A stretch of 64,000 bases of DNA from Labedaea rhizosphaerae. Its GTDB lineage: Bacteria > Actinomycetota > Actinomycetes > Mycobacteriales > Pseudonocardiaceae. Location of the stretch: the NCBI RefSeq assembly GCF_004362825.1, contig NZ_SNXZ01000001.1, positions 806,001-870,000 on the forward strand, in the 5' to 3' direction. Within the stretch, counting starts at the first letter, position 1; every line of letters begins with the position of its first letter. The translations under genes and the position numbers were made by a program. The notes below the pieces were generated by a model. That model made no database searches. It had not been told where the DNA came from and saw only the letters and a list, made by a program, of their open reading frames with translations. Below, one piece after another: positions 25,972 through 35,936 of the stretch.

Positions 25972-28377
25972 GTGAGATTGACCCGTGCCGCTTCGGCGGC
26001 GCTGATCTCCGCGGTGCCACTGGTCGCACTGGCCGTGGCACTTCCCGCGGACGCGGACTCACAGCCGCACGTGACCCCGTTGTCCACGAGCGCCGCACCG
26101 AACATCGCGAGCGCGAGCAAGCTCGGCCCGGCCGACGCGAACAAGCAGGTCCAGGTCGCGGTCAGCCTGAACCTGCGCGACCGGGCCGGCCTGGACGCCT
26201 TCATCGCCCAGGTCAACGACCCGCACTCCGCGCTCTACCAGCACTACCTGACGCCCCAGCAGTTCGCCGAGCGGTACGCGCCCACCCAGGCGCAGGTGGA
26301 CTCGGTGCGCAAGTACCTGGCCGACCAGGGCCTGTCGGTGACCGGCGTGGCGAGCAACCGGATGGCGGTGGACGCGAAGGGCACCACCGCACAACTGGAA
26401 AACGCGTTCCACACCGCCATGTCGCGCTACCACGACGCGAAGTTGAAGCGGGACTTCACCGCCAACGACTCGGCGCCGAGCGTGTCCAGCTCCATCGCCC
26501 CGCTGATCAGCGGCGTCTCGGGCCTGAACGACCACTACGTCCGCCACCACCAGGACGTCCAGCCGGCGGCGACGCCGAAGGTCGGCTCCGGCCCGGCCGG
26601 CGGGTACACCCCCGCCGAGCTCAAGAGCGCGTACGGCATCAACACGCTCGGCCTCGACGGCTCCGGCCAGAAGGTCGCCGTGTTCGAGTTCGCGAACTAC
26701 GTGCAGACCAACATCGCCCAGTACAGCTCGCACTACGGCCTGGGCTCCCCGACCCCGGTCAAGGTGAACGTCGACGGTGGCAACACCACCCTCGGTGACG
26801 CCGAGGTCGAGGTCGAGCTGGACATCGAGGTCGTCAACGCGATCGCGCCCAAGGCGAACGTCGACGTCTACATCGCGCCCAACAGCGACGCGGGCGAGAT
26901 CGACATGTGGAACCAGCTGGTCAGCAACAACGTCCCGATCACGTCCTCCAGCTGGGGCCTGTGCGAGCTCGACCGCACCGCGGCGAACCTGTCCGCTGTG
27001 GACAACGCGGCCGCCCAGGCCGCCGCGCAGGGCATGACGTTCCTGTCGGCCGCCGGTGACTCCGGCGCGTACGACTGTGAGCGCGACGGCGGCTCGAACA
27101 CCACCAAGCTCGCCGTCGACTTCCCCGGTTCCGACCCGAACGTGACCAGCGTCGGCGGCACCGACCTCGCCCTCTCCGGCGGCGGCTACGGCTCCGAGTC
27201 GGTGTGGAACGAGAGCGGCGGCTGGTCCGGCGGCGGCGGTGTGTCCAACACCTACGCGCGTCCGTCCTGGCAGACCGGTCCCGGCGTCGACACCGCGGCC
27301 AAGCGGCAGGTGCCGGACGTCTCCGCGGTCGCCGCGGGTGGCGAGTACTCGATCTACACGCAGGGCAGCTGGACCACGGTCGGCGGCACGAGCGCGTCCA
27401 CCCCGTTGTGGGCGGGCTACCTCGCGCTGGTGAACCAGAAGGCCGCCTCGCAGAGCAAGCCGCGGGTCGGTGCCGTGAACGCGAAGCTGTACCAGATCGG
27501 TGCGGGCAGCGGCTACGGCAACGCCTTCCACGACGTCACCACCGGCAACAACCGCTACTACAACGCGGCCGCCAACTTCGACAAGGCCTCCGGGTGGGGC
27601 TCGCCGAAGGCCGCGGGCCTGACCGACGCCCTGCTGGGCGGCGGCGGCACCGGTTCGATCTCGGTCACCAACCCGGGTAGCAAGACCGGCACGGTGGGCA
27701 CCGCGATCAGCACGCTGCAGCTCTCCGCGAGCGGCGGCACCGCGCCGTACACGTGGACCGCGAGCGGCCTGCCGGCCGGTCTGTCGATCTCCAGCTCCGG
27801 CGCGATCACGGGCACGCCGAGCACGGCGGGCACGTACAACGTCACGGTGACGGCGACCGACTCGTCGTCGGCCCACGCCACCGGCAACGCCTCGTTCACC
27901 TGGACGATCAGCGGTGGTGGCGGCGGCACCTGCTCCGGTCAGAAGTTCGCCAACCCGGGCTTCGAGACCACCGGCGGCTGGACCACCTCGTCCGGCGTGA
28001 TCAGCACGGCCAGCGGCAGTGCGGTCCCGCACAGCGGCACGCACTTCGCGTGGCTCGACGGCTACGGCTCGACCCACACGGACACCGCCGCCCAGACGGT
28101 GAGCATCCCGGCCGGGTGCCACGCCACGCTGACGTACTACCTGTACATCAGCACGAGCGAGACGGGCTCCATCGCCTACGACAAGTTCACGGTGAAGGCC
28201 GGCAGCACGACCGTGCAGTCGTACTCCAACGTGAACCACTCGACGGGCTACGTGCAGCACTCGGTCGACCTGTCCGCGTACGCCGGGCAGTCGGTGACGA
28301 TCACCTTCACGGGTAGCGAGGACTCCTCCCTCGCGACGTCGTTCCTGGTGGACGACACGGCTCTGACCCTGAGCTGA
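25972..28377 (+). CDS. Secreted S53 (sedolisin/kumamolisin-type) peptidase with Ig-like and C-terminal domains
   Basis: An 801-aa protein from GTG 25972 with a Sec signal ([22 protein letters not shown]). A pro-kumamolisin activation domain spans about residues 55-190 ([14 protein letters not shown]). In the catalytic domain [14 protein letters not shown] supplies the Glu/Asp pair, [10 protein letters not shown] the oxyanion Asp, and [13 protein letters not shown] the Ser nucleophile. A putative Ig (He_PIG) domain follows ([19 protein letters not shown]), then a jelly-roll-like domain ([12 protein letters not shown]) that may bind carbohydrate or cell wall. It is an acid-tolerant endopeptidase family, exported. 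Confidence 0.9.
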   Translation: MRLTRAASAALISAVPLVALAVALPADADSQPHVTPLSTSAAPNIASASKLGPADANKQVQVAVSLNLRDRAGLDAFIAQVNDPHSALYQHYLTPQQFAERYAPTQAQVDSVRKYLADQGLSVTGVASNRMAVDAKGTTAQLENAFHTAMSRYHDAKLKRDFTANDSAPSVSSSIAPLISGVSGLNDHYVRHHQDVQPAATPKVGSGPAGGYTPAELKSAYGINTLGLDGSGQKVAVFEFANYVQTNIAQYSSHYGLGSPTPVKVNVDGGNTTLGDAEVEVELDIEVVNAIAPKANVDVYIAPNSDAGEIDMWNQLVSNNVPITSSSWGLCELDRTAANLSAVDNAAAQAAAQGMTFLSAAGDSGAYDCERDGGSNTTKLAVDFPGSDPNVTSVGGTDLALSGGGYGSESVWNESGGWSGGGGVSNTYARPSWQTGPGVDTAAKRQVPDVSAVAAGGEYSIYTQGSWTTVGGTSASTPLWAGYLALVNQKAASQSKPRVGAVNAKLYQIGAGSGYGNAFHDVTTGNNRYYNAAANFDKASGWGSPKAAGLTDALLGGGGTGSISVTNPGSKTGTVGTAISTLQLSASGGTAPYTWTASGLPAGLSISSSGAITGTPSTAGTYNVTVTATDSSSAHATGNASFTWTISGGGGGTCSGQKFANPGFETTGGWTTSSGVISTASGSAVPHSGTHFAWLDGYGSTHTDTAAQTVSIPAGCHATLTYYLYISTSETGSIAYDKFTVKAGSTTVQSYSNVNHSTGYVQHSVDLSAYAGQSVTITFTGSEDSSLATSFLVDDTALTLS

Positions 28378-28392
28378 GCACCCCGAGGTGAC

Positions 28393-28432
28393 GAAGGGGC
28401 GGTCGCGGCAACCCAGCCGCGACCGCCCCTTC
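28393..28432 (+). terminator. Hairpin after S53 peptidase gene
   Basis: A perfect 16-bp stem, GAAGGGGCGGTCGCGG (28393-28408) with its complement at 28417-28432, has an 8-nt loop and lies 16 bp after the stop codon. Confidence 0.85.
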
Positions 28433-28446
28433 AGTATGTTGACCCC

Positions 28447-28698
28447 GTGGAGCTGCCCAGGGTGATCGCCGCGGCCCTGCTCGCCGTCAGCGGGCTCGTG
28501 CTCGTGCTGTACGTGATGGCGAAGGCACGCGAGCGCAAGGGCAGCACCAACGGATCGGTCGCGCTCGCCGGCGTGATCACGCTGGTCGTCTTCGCGGTGC
28601 TGACCGTGCTCGTGCTCACCGTGCTGCCGATGTGGCTCACGTGGACGCTGGTCGTGGTCGCCGTGGTGACCGTCACCGTGATGGCCGTCTCGAACTGA
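28447..28698 (+). CDS. Small membrane protein
   Basis: An 83-aa protein from GTG 28447: helix VIAAALLAVSGLVLVLYVM, a short basic loop (AKARERKGSTNGS), then two adjacent hydrophobic segments rich in Val, Leu and Thr. No recognised family. It lies between a terminator and the ArsA pair and has no clear ribosome site. Confidence 0.5.
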   Translation: MELPRVIAAALLAVSGLVLVLYVMAKARERKGSTNGSVALAGVITLVVFAVLTVLVLTVLPMWLTWTLVVVAVVTVTVMAVSN

Positions 28699-28744
28699 GG
28701 CCGTCGGGGCGGCACCGGCCGAGGTGGACATTTACGCTGAACTC

Positions 28745-29743
28745 GTGACCACCCCCGTCGCCGGCTGGCCCGCGGCCCGTGCCCGGTTGCACGTGGTGAC
28801 CGGCAAGGGCGGCACCGGCAAGACGACGGTCGCCGCGGCGCTCGCGCTCGCCCTGGCGACCGGGGGCAAGCGGGTCCTGCTCATCGAGGTCGAGGGCCGC
28901 CAGGGCATCGCCCAGCTCTTCGACACCCAGCCCCTCCCCTACGAGGAGACCCGGATCGCCTCGGCACCGGGCGGTGGCGAGGTCAAGGCGCTGCACGTCG
29001 ACGCCGAGGAAGCGCTGCTCGAATACCTCTCGATGTTCTACAACCTGGGCTTCGCCGGCCGGACGCTGCGCAGGCTCGGCGCCATCGAGTTCGCCACCAC
29101 GCTCGCGCCCGGCCTGCGTGACGTGTTGCTGACCGGCAAGGTCAAGGAGACCGTCGGGCGCACCGACGACAAGGGCCGCCACGTCTACGACGCCGTGATC
29201 CTCGACGCGCCGCCGACCGGGCGGATCGTGAAGTTCCTCGACGTCACCCGGGCCATGGCCGACCTGGCGAAGGTCGGCCCGATCAAGGGCCAGAGCGACG
29301 GCGTGGTCCGGCTGCTGCACTCGCAGGACACCGCGGTGCACCTGGTCACGCTCCTGGAGGAGATGCCGGTGCGCGAGACGCTCGAGGCGGTCGCCGAGCT
29401 GGACGCCGCCGACCTGCGGCCCGGCGCGTTGATCGTCAACCGGGTCCGCCCGCCGCGCCTGCCCGCGCGGTCGGTGAACCGGGCCGCGGACGGCCGCGTG
29501 GACGCCTCCCGCGTGCGCACCGGCCTGCAGACCGCCGGGCTCGACCTCGACGAGGCGACCCTGGAGGGCCTGGTCGCCGAGACCGTGGAGCACGCCGTGC
29601 GGGTGCAGGCGGAGAACTCGGCGCGGGAGATGCTCGAGGAAAGCGACCTCGCCAGCCTGGAGCTCCCCGAGCTCACCGACGGGATCGACCTCGCCGGGTT
29701 GTACGAGCTCGCCGAGGCCCTGCTCGACCAGGGGGTTCGGTGA
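28745..29743 (+). CDS. ArsA/GET3-family ATPase, first of pair
   Basis: A 332-aa protein with P-loop VTGKGGTGKTTVAAALA (deviant Walker A of the ArsA/MinD class), followed by VLLIEVEGRQGIAQLFDT and switch region LDAPPTGRIVKFLD. It corresponds to Rv3679. The GTG 28745 start is favoured because TTTACGCTGAAC just upstream resembles a -10 of a leaderless promoter; an ATG at 28724 is also in frame. It overlaps the second ATPase by 4 bp (GTGA). In mycobacteria the pair forms an ATPase complex; substrate uncertain. Confidence 0.88.
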   Translation: MTTPVAGWPAARARLHVVTGKGGTGKTTVAAALALALATGGKRVLLIEVEGRQGIAQLFDTQPLPYEETRIASAPGGGEVKALHVDAEEALLEYLSMFYNLGFAGRTLRRLGAIEFATTLAPGLRDVLLTGKVKETVGRTDDKGRHVYDAVILDAPPTGRIVKFLDVTRAMADLAKVGPIKGQSDGVVRLLHSQDTAVHLVTLLEEMPVRETLEAVAELDAADLRPGALIVNRVRPPRLPARSVNRAADGRVDASRVRTGLQTAGLDLDEATLEGLVAETVEHAVRVQAENSAREMLEESDLASLELPELTDGIDLAGLYELAEALLDQGVR

Positions 29744-30867
29744 CCGCATCCGTTGAGATCGACGCGCTGCTCGACGACCCGGGCACGCGCGTGGTCGTCT
29801 GCTGCGGCTCCGGCGGCGTCGGCAAGACGACGACGGCCGCGGCGCTCGCCGTGCGGGCCGCGGAGCGCGGGCGCAAGACCGTCGTGCTGACCATCGACCC
29901 GGCGCGCCGGCTGGCGCAGGCGCTCGGGTTGCGCGAGCTCGGCAACGTGCCGCGCCAGGTCGACGTCGAAGGGTTCGAGCCGGCGGGCGAGCTCTCGGCG
30001 ATGATGCTGGACATGCGCCGCACGTTCGACGACATGGTGCTGGCGCACGCGGGTGAGCAGCGGGCCAAGGAGGTGCTGGCGAACCCGTTCTACAAGACGA
30101 TCTCCACCTCGTTCTCCGGCACCCAGGAGTACATGGCCATGGAGAAGCTCGGCCAGCTCGCCGCCGAGGGCCAGTGGGACCTGATCATCGTCGACACCCC
30201 GCCGAGCCGTTCGGCACTGGACTTCCTGGACGCGCCGCAACGCATGTCGACCGCGTTGGACGGCCGGATGATCCGGTTGCTGTCCGGGCCCGGGCGGGCG
30301 GGCGGCTGGGGGCTGCGCAAGATCGTCGGCGGCACGGTGTCGTTGTTCGCGAAGGCCGTCTCGACGATCGTCGGCGGTCAGTTGCTGGCCGACGCGTCGG
30401 CGTTCGTGCAGGCCTTCGACAGCATGTTCGGCGGGTTCAAGGCGCGCGCCGCCAAGACGTACGAACTGCTGCGCTCCTCGGGCACGGCGTTCCTCGTCGT
30501 GGCCGCGCCGGAGCCCGACGCGTTGCGCGAGGCCAGCTACTTCGTGGAACGGCTGAACAAGGAGTCCATGCCGGTGCGCGGGCTCGTGGTGAACCGGACC
30601 CACCCGGTGCTGGCGACGTTACCGGCGGTGCGCGCGCTCGCGGCCGCCGACGAGCTCGACAAGGCCGGCGACGCGCCCCTCGCCTCGGCCGTGCTGCGCC
30701 TGCACGCCGACCGGATGGCTGTCGCCGACCGGGAACGCAGGCTGGTCGCCCGGTTCACCAGGGCGCACCCGGGCGTGGCGGTCTGCAAGGTCCCGGCGAT
30801 GCCCACCGATGTCCACGACCTGTCCGGTCTGCAGGACATCGGTGAGCGCCTGGCCGACGGCGTCTGA
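29740..30867 (+). CDS. ArsA/GET3-family ATPase, second of pair
   Basis: A 375-aa protein with P-loop CCGSGGVGKTTTAAALAVRAAERG, TIDPARRLAQALGL (a DPA(R/H) motif that links to nucleotide sensing in GET3), and DTPPSRSALDFLD. A long insert at residues 80-150 holds the AMEKLGQLAAEGQWD segment. It corresponds to Rv3680. GTG start overlaps the first ATPase stop. Likely a hetero-oligomer with its neighbour, next to whiB4, implying redox-linked regulation. Confidence 0.88.
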   Translation: MTASVEIDALLDDPGTRVVVCCGSGGVGKTTTAAALAVRAAERGRKTVVLTIDPARRLAQALGLRELGNVPRQVDVEGFEPAGELSAMMLDMRRTFDDMVLAHAGEQRAKEVLANPFYKTISTSFSGTQEYMAMEKLGQLAAEGQWDLIIVDTPPSRSALDFLDAPQRMSTALDGRMIRLLSGPGRAGGWGLRKIVGGTVSLFAKAVSTIVGGQLLADASAFVQAFDSMFGGFKARAAKTYELLRSSGTAFLVVAAPEPDALREASYFVERLNKESMPVRGLVVNRTHPVLATLPAVRALAAADELDKAGDAPLASAVLRLHADRMAVADRERRLVARFTRAHPGVAVCKVPAMPTDVHDLSGLQDIGERLADGV

Positions 30868-30889
30868 TCTCTGCGCTCGGGGCGCGTTC

Positions 30890-31207
30890 CTAGCCGACCT
30901 GGGCTTCTTCGGCGCCCTCGTCCTGGTGATCGCGGCGAGCCGCGTCCAGCAGCTCCCGCCAGGACAGCACATCCGGCCTGCGGCGCAGCAAAGCGCGGCG
31001 CTCGCGTTCGGTCATACCGCCCCAGACTCCGAATTCGATCCGGTTGTCCAGGGCTTCAGCGAGACACTCCGTGCGCACTGGGCATGCCAGGCAAACAAGC
31101 TTCGCCTTGCGCTGCTCGGCCCCCCGCACGAAGAGACCGTCCGGGTCCTCGTCCCTGCAGGACGCACGGACTCGCCAGTCGGCCGACTGATCGGTTTCGA
31201 GATCCAT
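30890..31207 (-). CDS. whiB4: WhiB-family iron-sulfur regulator (WhiB4-like)
   Basis: A 105-aa protein with four cluster cysteines in ASCRDEDP and LVCLACPVRTEC, followed by the turn GVWGGMTERERRALLRRR. WhiB proteins bind a 4Fe-4S cluster and act with sigma factor or as redox sensors. Convergent to the ArsA pair and divergent from the PBP gene, as in the whiB4-ponA2 locus of mycobacteria; the symbol rests on this synteny. ATG 31207 is used. Confidence 0.88.
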   Translation of the reverse strand: MDLETDQSADWRVRASCRDEDPDGLFVRGAEQRKAKLVCLACPVRTECLAEALDNRIEFGVWGGMTERERRALLRRRPDVLSWRELLDAARRDHQDEGAEEAQVG

Positions 31208-31397
31208 GTCTCCCCCAACCCCTTGTCGTCGCGACTTTCTCGACCCGATACCCCCCGGCACCGGGTGCTCCGTTCCCCCTTGCGGTTCGGAGCGCCTGTC
31301 GTGAGACGTTGACGGACTCTAGAGGCTGCCGGTTCCCATTCAGTAACCGGGACTCCGACTTGTTACAGAAAGTCAACCTCTCTCGTGTAGCAATCAC

Positions 31398-33902
31398 GTG
31401 CTCCATACGGCTCCCGCGTACGCTTGGTTCGTGCGTGTGGGAGACGGTCTTCTCAAGCTGCTCGGTCTTTGCCTGCTCGCCGGCGTGCTGGTCGCCGGCA
31501 TCCTGTTCCCGCTGGTCGGGGCCATGGGCGTGGTGTCGAACCGGGCATCGGACTCGATCGACTCGATCTCGGCGGACCTCGTCGCCAAGGACCCGCCGCT
31601 GGTCACGACCATCACCGACGCGAACGGCAAGCCGATCGCGTACCTGTTCGACCAGTACCGCATCCCCACTTCGGGGGACCAGATCTCGCCGACCATGAAG
31701 GCGGCGCTGATCTCGATCGAGGACCGCCGCTTCTACGAGCACCAGGGCGTGGACTGGAAGGGCACGATCCGCGCCGCCGTGTCCAACCAGTCCGGCGGCA
31801 GCACGCAGGGTGCCTCCACGCTCACCCAGCAGTACGTGAAGAACTACCTGATCAACGTCGTCTACCGCGACAACAAGGTCGAGCAGGAGAAGGCCCAGGA
31901 GCAGACCATCGCGCGCAAGCTCCGCGAGGCCCGCATCGCACTGCAACTCGAGCAGAAGATGACCAAGGACGAGATCCTCACCGGTTATCTGAACGTCGTC
32001 GAGTTCTCCGACCGCGTCTTCGGCATCGGCGCCGCGGCCAAGGCCTACTTCGGCACCACCGCCGACAAGCTGACCGTGACGCAGTCGGCGCTGCTCGCCG
32101 GCATGGTCAACAACCCGGTCGCGCTCGACCCGTGGAAGCACCCGCAGGCCGCCCTGTCCCGGCGCAACCTGGTGATCGACCGGATGGTCGACAACCAGAA
32201 GCTCTCCCCGGACGCGGCGTTCGCGGCCAAGAAGCAGCCCCTCGGCGTGCTCAAGTCGGTGCGCAAGCCGGTCAGCACGTGCGTCGGCGCGGGTCCGCAG
32301 TACGGCTTCTACTGCCAGTACGTCGTGGACTACCTGAAGCAGATCGGCTTCACCGACGACCAGATGAAAACCGGCGGCTACACGATCAAGACCAGCTTCG
32401 ACGCCAACGCCACCAAGCAGGCGTTGCAAGCCGTGACGAACCAGGTGCCCAAGGACACCAAGGGCATCGCGAACGTGCTCGCGCTGGTGAAGCCCGGCAC
32501 GAAGAAGCACCAGGTGACCGCCTTGGTCGCGAACCGCGACTACGGCGTCGACGGCAGCAAGGGCGAGACGAGCTACGGCCTGCCGTCCAACATCTCCAAC
32601 ATGTTCGGCGCCGGGTCGGTGTACAAGATCTTCACCTCGGCGTCCGCCCTGGAAAAGGGCATGGGCATCAACAACAAGATCGACACCCCGCCCACCTACG
32701 TGTCGAAGGTGTACAAGGGCGGCGCGGACAGTTGCCCCTCCGCGGGCGACGGGTTCCACTGGTACTGCGTGAAGAACGCGGGCCGCTACCCGCCGACGAT
32801 GACCTTGCAGCAGGGTCTCGCCAAGTCGCCGAACACCGGCTTCGTGTCGCTCGAGGACCGGATCGGCGTGGACGGCCCGGTCGACATGGCCACCCGGCTC
32901 GGCATGCGCCAGACCATGGCCGGCAACATGGTCGGCCGCACCCCGGACCCGAGCAACGGCCGCGAGGAGTACTCGGTACCGCAGTCGGCGTACTTCAAGT
33001 CCCACGGCGGCAAGCCCTCGTTCACCCTCGGGGTGAGCCCGATGAGCCCGCTGGAGCTGGCCAACGTCGGCGCGACGCTGATGAGCGGCGGCATGTGGTG
33101 CCCGCCGACCCCGCTGGTGCAGGTGCTCGACCGCAACGGCCGGCCGTTGCCGCTCAACGAGCAGCCCTGTGAGCAAGCGGTGGCGAAGCCGCTGGCCGAC
33201 ACGCTGGTGGTCGGGCTCAGCCAGGACGACGTCAACGGCGGCACGTCGGCGAACGCGGCCTCCCAGTTCCACTGGACCCGGCCGATCATGGGCAAGACCG
33301 GCACCACCCAGGACCACAAGTCGGCCGCGTTCCTCGGCGCGATGCCGCAGCTCGCCGGCGCCGCGCTGACGTTCAACGACAGCCCGCACCCCGAGGGCAT
33401 CTGCGACGCGACCGGCATCGGCCCGCCGCGCCTGTGCGGCGACAACGGCAACATCTACGGCGGCAAGGTGCCGGCCCGCACCTGGTTCGAGGCCATGACC
33501 AAGATCATGGCCGGGCAGCCGGTGAAGGGTCTGCCCAAGCCGGACAAACGCTACGTCGACGGCGGTCCCGAACTGCAGGTGCCGAACGTGGTCGGCAAGA
33601 GCCAGGAGACGGCCACCAACGAGCTCAAGAAGGCCGGCTACCGGGTCTCGGTGCAGGAAGAGAACAACAAGGCGGCCCGCGGCACCGTCGTCGGCCAGAC
33701 CCCGCGCGGCGCGCGGTTCAAGGGCGAGACCATCACGATCTACGTCTCGACCGGCTACGTGCCACCCGTAGAGACCGAAGACCCGACGACGACCACGACC
33801 CAGCCGCCGCCCAGCGGCGGCGGGGGCGGAGGTACCGGCGGACCGGGCCACGGCACGCCAAGCCATACGTTCATACCGATCCCGCACCCGCCAACCAGGT
33901 GA
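31398..33902 (+). CDS. ponA2: Bifunctional class A penicillin-binding protein with PASTA domain
   Basis: An 834-aa protein. One N-terminal membrane helix precedes the GT51 glycosyltransferase (SIEDRRFYEHQGVD, STLTQQYVKN). The transpeptidase motifs are SVYK (SxxK) near residue 415, SPN (SxN) near 478 and KTGTT near 633. One PASTA domain (VPNVVGKSQETATNELKKAG) and a Thr/Pro/Gly tail follow. It polymerises and cross-links peptidoglycan. Start GTG 31398. Context matches PonA2 (Rv3682). Confidence 0.93.
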   Translation: MLHTAPAYAWFVRVGDGLLKLLGLCLLAGVLVAGILFPLVGAMGVVSNRASDSIDSISADLVAKDPPLVTTITDANGKPIAYLFDQYRIPTSGDQISPTMKAALISIEDRRFYEHQGVDWKGTIRAAVSNQSGGSTQGASTLTQQYVKNYLINVVYRDNKVEQEKAQEQTIARKLREARIALQLEQKMTKDEILTGYLNVVEFSDRVFGIGAAAKAYFGTTADKLTVTQSALLAGMVNNPVALDPWKHPQAALSRRNLVIDRMVDNQKLSPDAAFAAKKQPLGVLKSVRKPVSTCVGAGPQYGFYCQYVVDYLKQIGFTDDQMKTGGYTIKTSFDANATKQALQAVTNQVPKDTKGIANVLALVKPGTKKHQVTALVANRDYGVDGSKGETSYGLPSNISNMFGAGSVYKIFTSASALEKGMGINNKIDTPPTYVSKVYKGGADSCPSAGDGFHWYCVKNAGRYPPTMTLQQGLAKSPNTGFVSLEDRIGVDGPVDMATRLGMRQTMAGNMVGRTPDPSNGREEYSVPQSAYFKSHGGKPSFTLGVSPMSPLELANVGATLMSGGMWCPPTPLVQVLDRNGRPLPLNEQPCEQAVAKPLADTLVVGLSQDDVNGGTSANAASQFHWTRPIMGKTGTTQDHKSAAFLGAMPQLAGAALTFNDSPHPEGICDATGIGPPRLCGDNGNIYGGKVPARTWFEAMTKIMAGQPVKGLPKPDKRYVDGGPELQVPNVVGKSQETATNELKKAGYRVSVQEENNKAARGTVVGQTPRGARFKGETITIYVSTGYVPPVETEDPTTTTTQPPPSGGGGGGTGGPGHGTPSHTFIPIPHPPTR

Positions 33903-33948
33903 CGCCAAAAGGCCTCCTCCCGTTTCTCGGGGAGGAGGCCTTTTGGCG
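33903..33948 (+). terminator. Hairpin after ponA2
   Basis: An 18-bp stem (33903-33920 with 33931-33948, arms beginning CGCCAAAAGGCCTCC) starts at the last base of the stop codon. The TTTT in the 3' arm and absence of a further U-tract fit actinomycete terminators. Confidence 0.85.
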
Positions 33949-33974
33949 TGCTCAGTCCACACCGCGCACGAGAG

Positions 33975-34017
33975 TTGTCCACAGGCTGGTAGTTGTCCAC
34001 AGATCGGCTGTGGATCA
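33975..34017. promoter_or_regulatory. Cluster of DnaA-box-like sequences
   Basis: TTGTCCACA, the actinomycete DnaA box, occurs exactly at 33975-33983 and 33993-34001. An inverted weaker copy (TGTGGATCA) lies at 34009-34017. All are in a non-coding region after ponA2. Three boxes are too few for oriC, and no dnaA/dnaN lies nearby. Confidence 0.6.
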
Positions 34018-34056
34018 CCATCGGAGCAGGTCAGACCGATAGACTGGCTGTAGGGG

Positions 34057-34098
34057 GAGCCCCCGGGAGGGCGGGCCCTGCGCGGGGCTCGAGTTTTT
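34057..34098 (+). terminator. Hairpin with U-tract, possible end of a small RNA
   Basis: GAGCCCC (34057-34063) pairs with GGGGCTC (34084-34090), with a GC-rich loop, followed by GAGTTTTT. A -10-like TAGACT lies near 34040. There is no gene upstream within 100 bp, since ponA2 already has its own terminator, so it may end a short untranslated RNA. The rest of 33949-34307 shows no supported coding gene. Confidence 0.35.
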
Positions 34099-34307
34099 GA
34101 TCAGCCTGCACGGCCTGGCACTCGTGCGTGTTGTCAACCCAGCAACAGCACCGGCGAGCCCACCACGCTCGGCGCGGGACTCAGACGCATTGCCGGGCTC
34201 GGCAAACTCGGCCCACAGCACGGCAACCCGCACGGCCCGTACGCGGTTTCAGCCCTGCGGGCAGACGACGACAGGCCGCCACCGCCAGCACAGGACTCGG
34301 GCCGCCG

Positions 34308-34778
34308 TCAGCCCTGCAGCTTGGCCCGCACGGCGGCGGCGACCCGGCCACCCTCGGCGCGCCCGGCGACCTTCGCGTTGGCGGCCTTCATGACCTGCCC
34401 CATCTGCCGCATGCCCGGCGCCTCGCCCAGCTGCTCGGTGACCTCGGTGACCGCCTGCGCCACGAGCCCCTCGAGCTCGGCATCGTCCAGTTGGGACGGC
34501 AGGTACTCGCCGAGCACCTCAGCCTCGGCGAGTTCGGTTTCGGCACGCTCCGGGCGGTTGCCGGTGGTGAAGGCTTCGGCGGCTTCCTTGCGCTTCTTGA
34601 CCTCGCGGGTCAGCACGCGCAGGACCTCGTCGTCGGAGAGCTCACGTGCGCTGCTGCCGGCCACCTCTTCGTTGGTGATGCCGGTCAGCGCCATGCGCAG
34701 CGCGGCGACCTTGGTGGTCGCACGGTCCTTCATCGCCGCGGCCAGGTCGGCCTGCAGGCGTGCCTTGAGCTCAGCCAT
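34308..34778 (-). CDS. GatB/YqeY domain protein
   Basis: A 156-aa protein starting at ATG 34778. It has MAELKARLQADLAAAMKDRATTKVAALRMALTGI, DDEVLRVLTREVKKRKEAAEAF and the C-terminal MGQVMKAANAKVAGRAEGGRVAAAVRAKL, the YqeY layout related to the GatB tail that binds tRNA. Role probably tRNA-related; not proven. Confidence 0.9.
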   Translation of the reverse strand: MAELKARLQADLAAAMKDRATTKVAALRMALTGITNEEVAGSSARELSDDEVLRVLTREVKKRKEAAEAFTTGNRPERAETELAEAEVLGEYLPSQLDDAELEGLVAQAVTEVTEQLGEAPGMRQMGQVMKAANAKVAGRAEGGRVAAAVRAKLQG

Positions 34779-34811
34779 GCCCGGAACGGTACCGGGACTA
34801 CCCTCGGGCAA

Positions 34812-35774
34812 GTGAACGGATTGCTTCGGAGTGCGGGCAAGGTCGTCCTCGGCGCGGGTGCGCTGGGCGCGGGAGCGGTGGCGTACGCCGCGGGCATCGA
34901 GCGGCGGCGCTGGACGCTGCGCCAGGCGACGTTGCCCGTGTTGGCCGAGACGGCGCGACCGATGCGGGTGCTGCACATCTCCGACATCCACATGTTGCCG
35001 GGGCAGGCGTCCAAGCAGCGCTGGATCGCCGAGCTCGACCAGCTCGACCCGGACCTGGTGGTCAACACCGGCGACAACCTGGCGCACAAGCAGGCCGTGC
35101 CCGCGGTGCTGCGCGCGCTCGGTCCGCTGCTCGATCGCCCGGGCGTATTCGTCTTCGGCAGCAACGACTACTACGCCCCGCGCCCCAAGAACCCGGCCCG
35201 GTACCTGTTCCCGAGCGAGAAGCGCATCCACGGCATCCCGTTGCCGTGGCGCGACTTGCGCGCGGCCTTCATCGAGCGCGGTTGGCACGACCTCACCCAC
35301 GTCCGCCGCCTCATCAGCGTCGGCGGCCAGCAACTGGCGGTGGCCGGCGTCGACGACCCCCACCTCCACCGCGACAAGTACGGCGAGATCGCCGGCCGCC
35401 CCGACCCCAACGCGACGCTGACCCTCGGCGTCACCCACTCGCCGGAACCCCGCGTCCTGGACGCCTTCGCCGCCGATGGCTATGACCTGGTGATGGCCGG
35501 CCACACCCATGGCGGGCAGCTGCGCGTGCCTGGCTACGGGGCGCTGGTGACCAACTGCGAGCTGGACCGCACCCGCGCTCGCGGCGCGTCCCGCTGGGGT
35601 GCGCACATGTGGCTGCACGTGTCGGCCGGCCTCGGCACCTCGCCGTACGCCCCGGTCCGGTTCGCGTGCCCGCCGGAGGCCAGCCTGCTGACACTCGTAC
35701 CCCGAGGCACCGGCGAAATCCCAGCTCACAGGGGTACAGGAACCCGCTTCGGCGCCCGTGCGGACGTCCGCTAG
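34812..35774 (+). CDS. Calcineurin-like metallophosphoesterase, membrane-anchored
   Basis: A 320-aa protein with N-terminal hydrophobic helix GKVVLGAGALGAGAVAYAAG. Its metal motifs are ISDIHM (DxH), NTGDN, GSNDYY (where many members have GNHE/D), VTHSPEP and AGHTHGGQ. It belongs to the YaeI/LpxH-like metallophosphoesterases; substrate unknown. GTG 34812 is used. It lies directly upstream of tRNA-Pro, as in mycobacteria. Confidence 0.88.
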   Translation: MNGLLRSAGKVVLGAGALGAGAVAYAAGIERRRWTLRQATLPVLAETARPMRVLHISDIHMLPGQASKQRWIAELDQLDPDLVVNTGDNLAHKQAVPAVLRALGPLLDRPGVFVFGSNDYYAPRPKNPARYLFPSEKRIHGIPLPWRDLRAAFIERGWHDLTHVRRLISVGGQQLAVAGVDDPHLHRDKYGEIAGRPDPNATLTLGVTHSPEPRVLDAFAADGYDLVMAGHTHGGQLRVPGYGALVTNCELDRTRARGASRWGAHMWLHVSAGLGTSPYAPVRFACPPEASLLTLVPRGTGEIPAHRGTGTRFGARADVR

Positions 35775-35791
35775 ACTCGTCTCTGCAGTCA

Positions 35792-35869
<78 letters not shown>

Positions 35870-35884
35870 CAAAGTCGCAGGTCA

Positions 35885-35914
35885 GGCCCTGTTCGCGGTT
35901 GAGCGGACAGGGCC
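35885..35914 (+). terminator. Hairpin downstream of tRNA-Pro
   Basis: GGCCCTGT (35885-35892) pairs with ACAGGGCC (35907-35914) around a 14-nt loop, 17 bp after the tRNA. As it lies inside the element, tRNA termination after integration depends on element DNA. Confidence 0.6.
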
Positions 35915-35936
35915 AGACTCGTGTCTGGGGGTGGAC

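Noticed and set aside
26059-28731. 890-aa open frame opposite the S53 peptidase gene
   Set aside because: Arg/Gly/Val-rich shadow with no motif or ribosome site.
31056-33962. 968-aa open frame opposite ponA2
   Set aside because: Antisense shadow of a well-supported gene; GC-rich codon bias opens the frame; no domain.
33975-34017. Chromosomal origin of replication
   Set aside because: Only three DnaA-like boxes, no dnaA/dnaN/recF genes and no AT-rich unwinding region.
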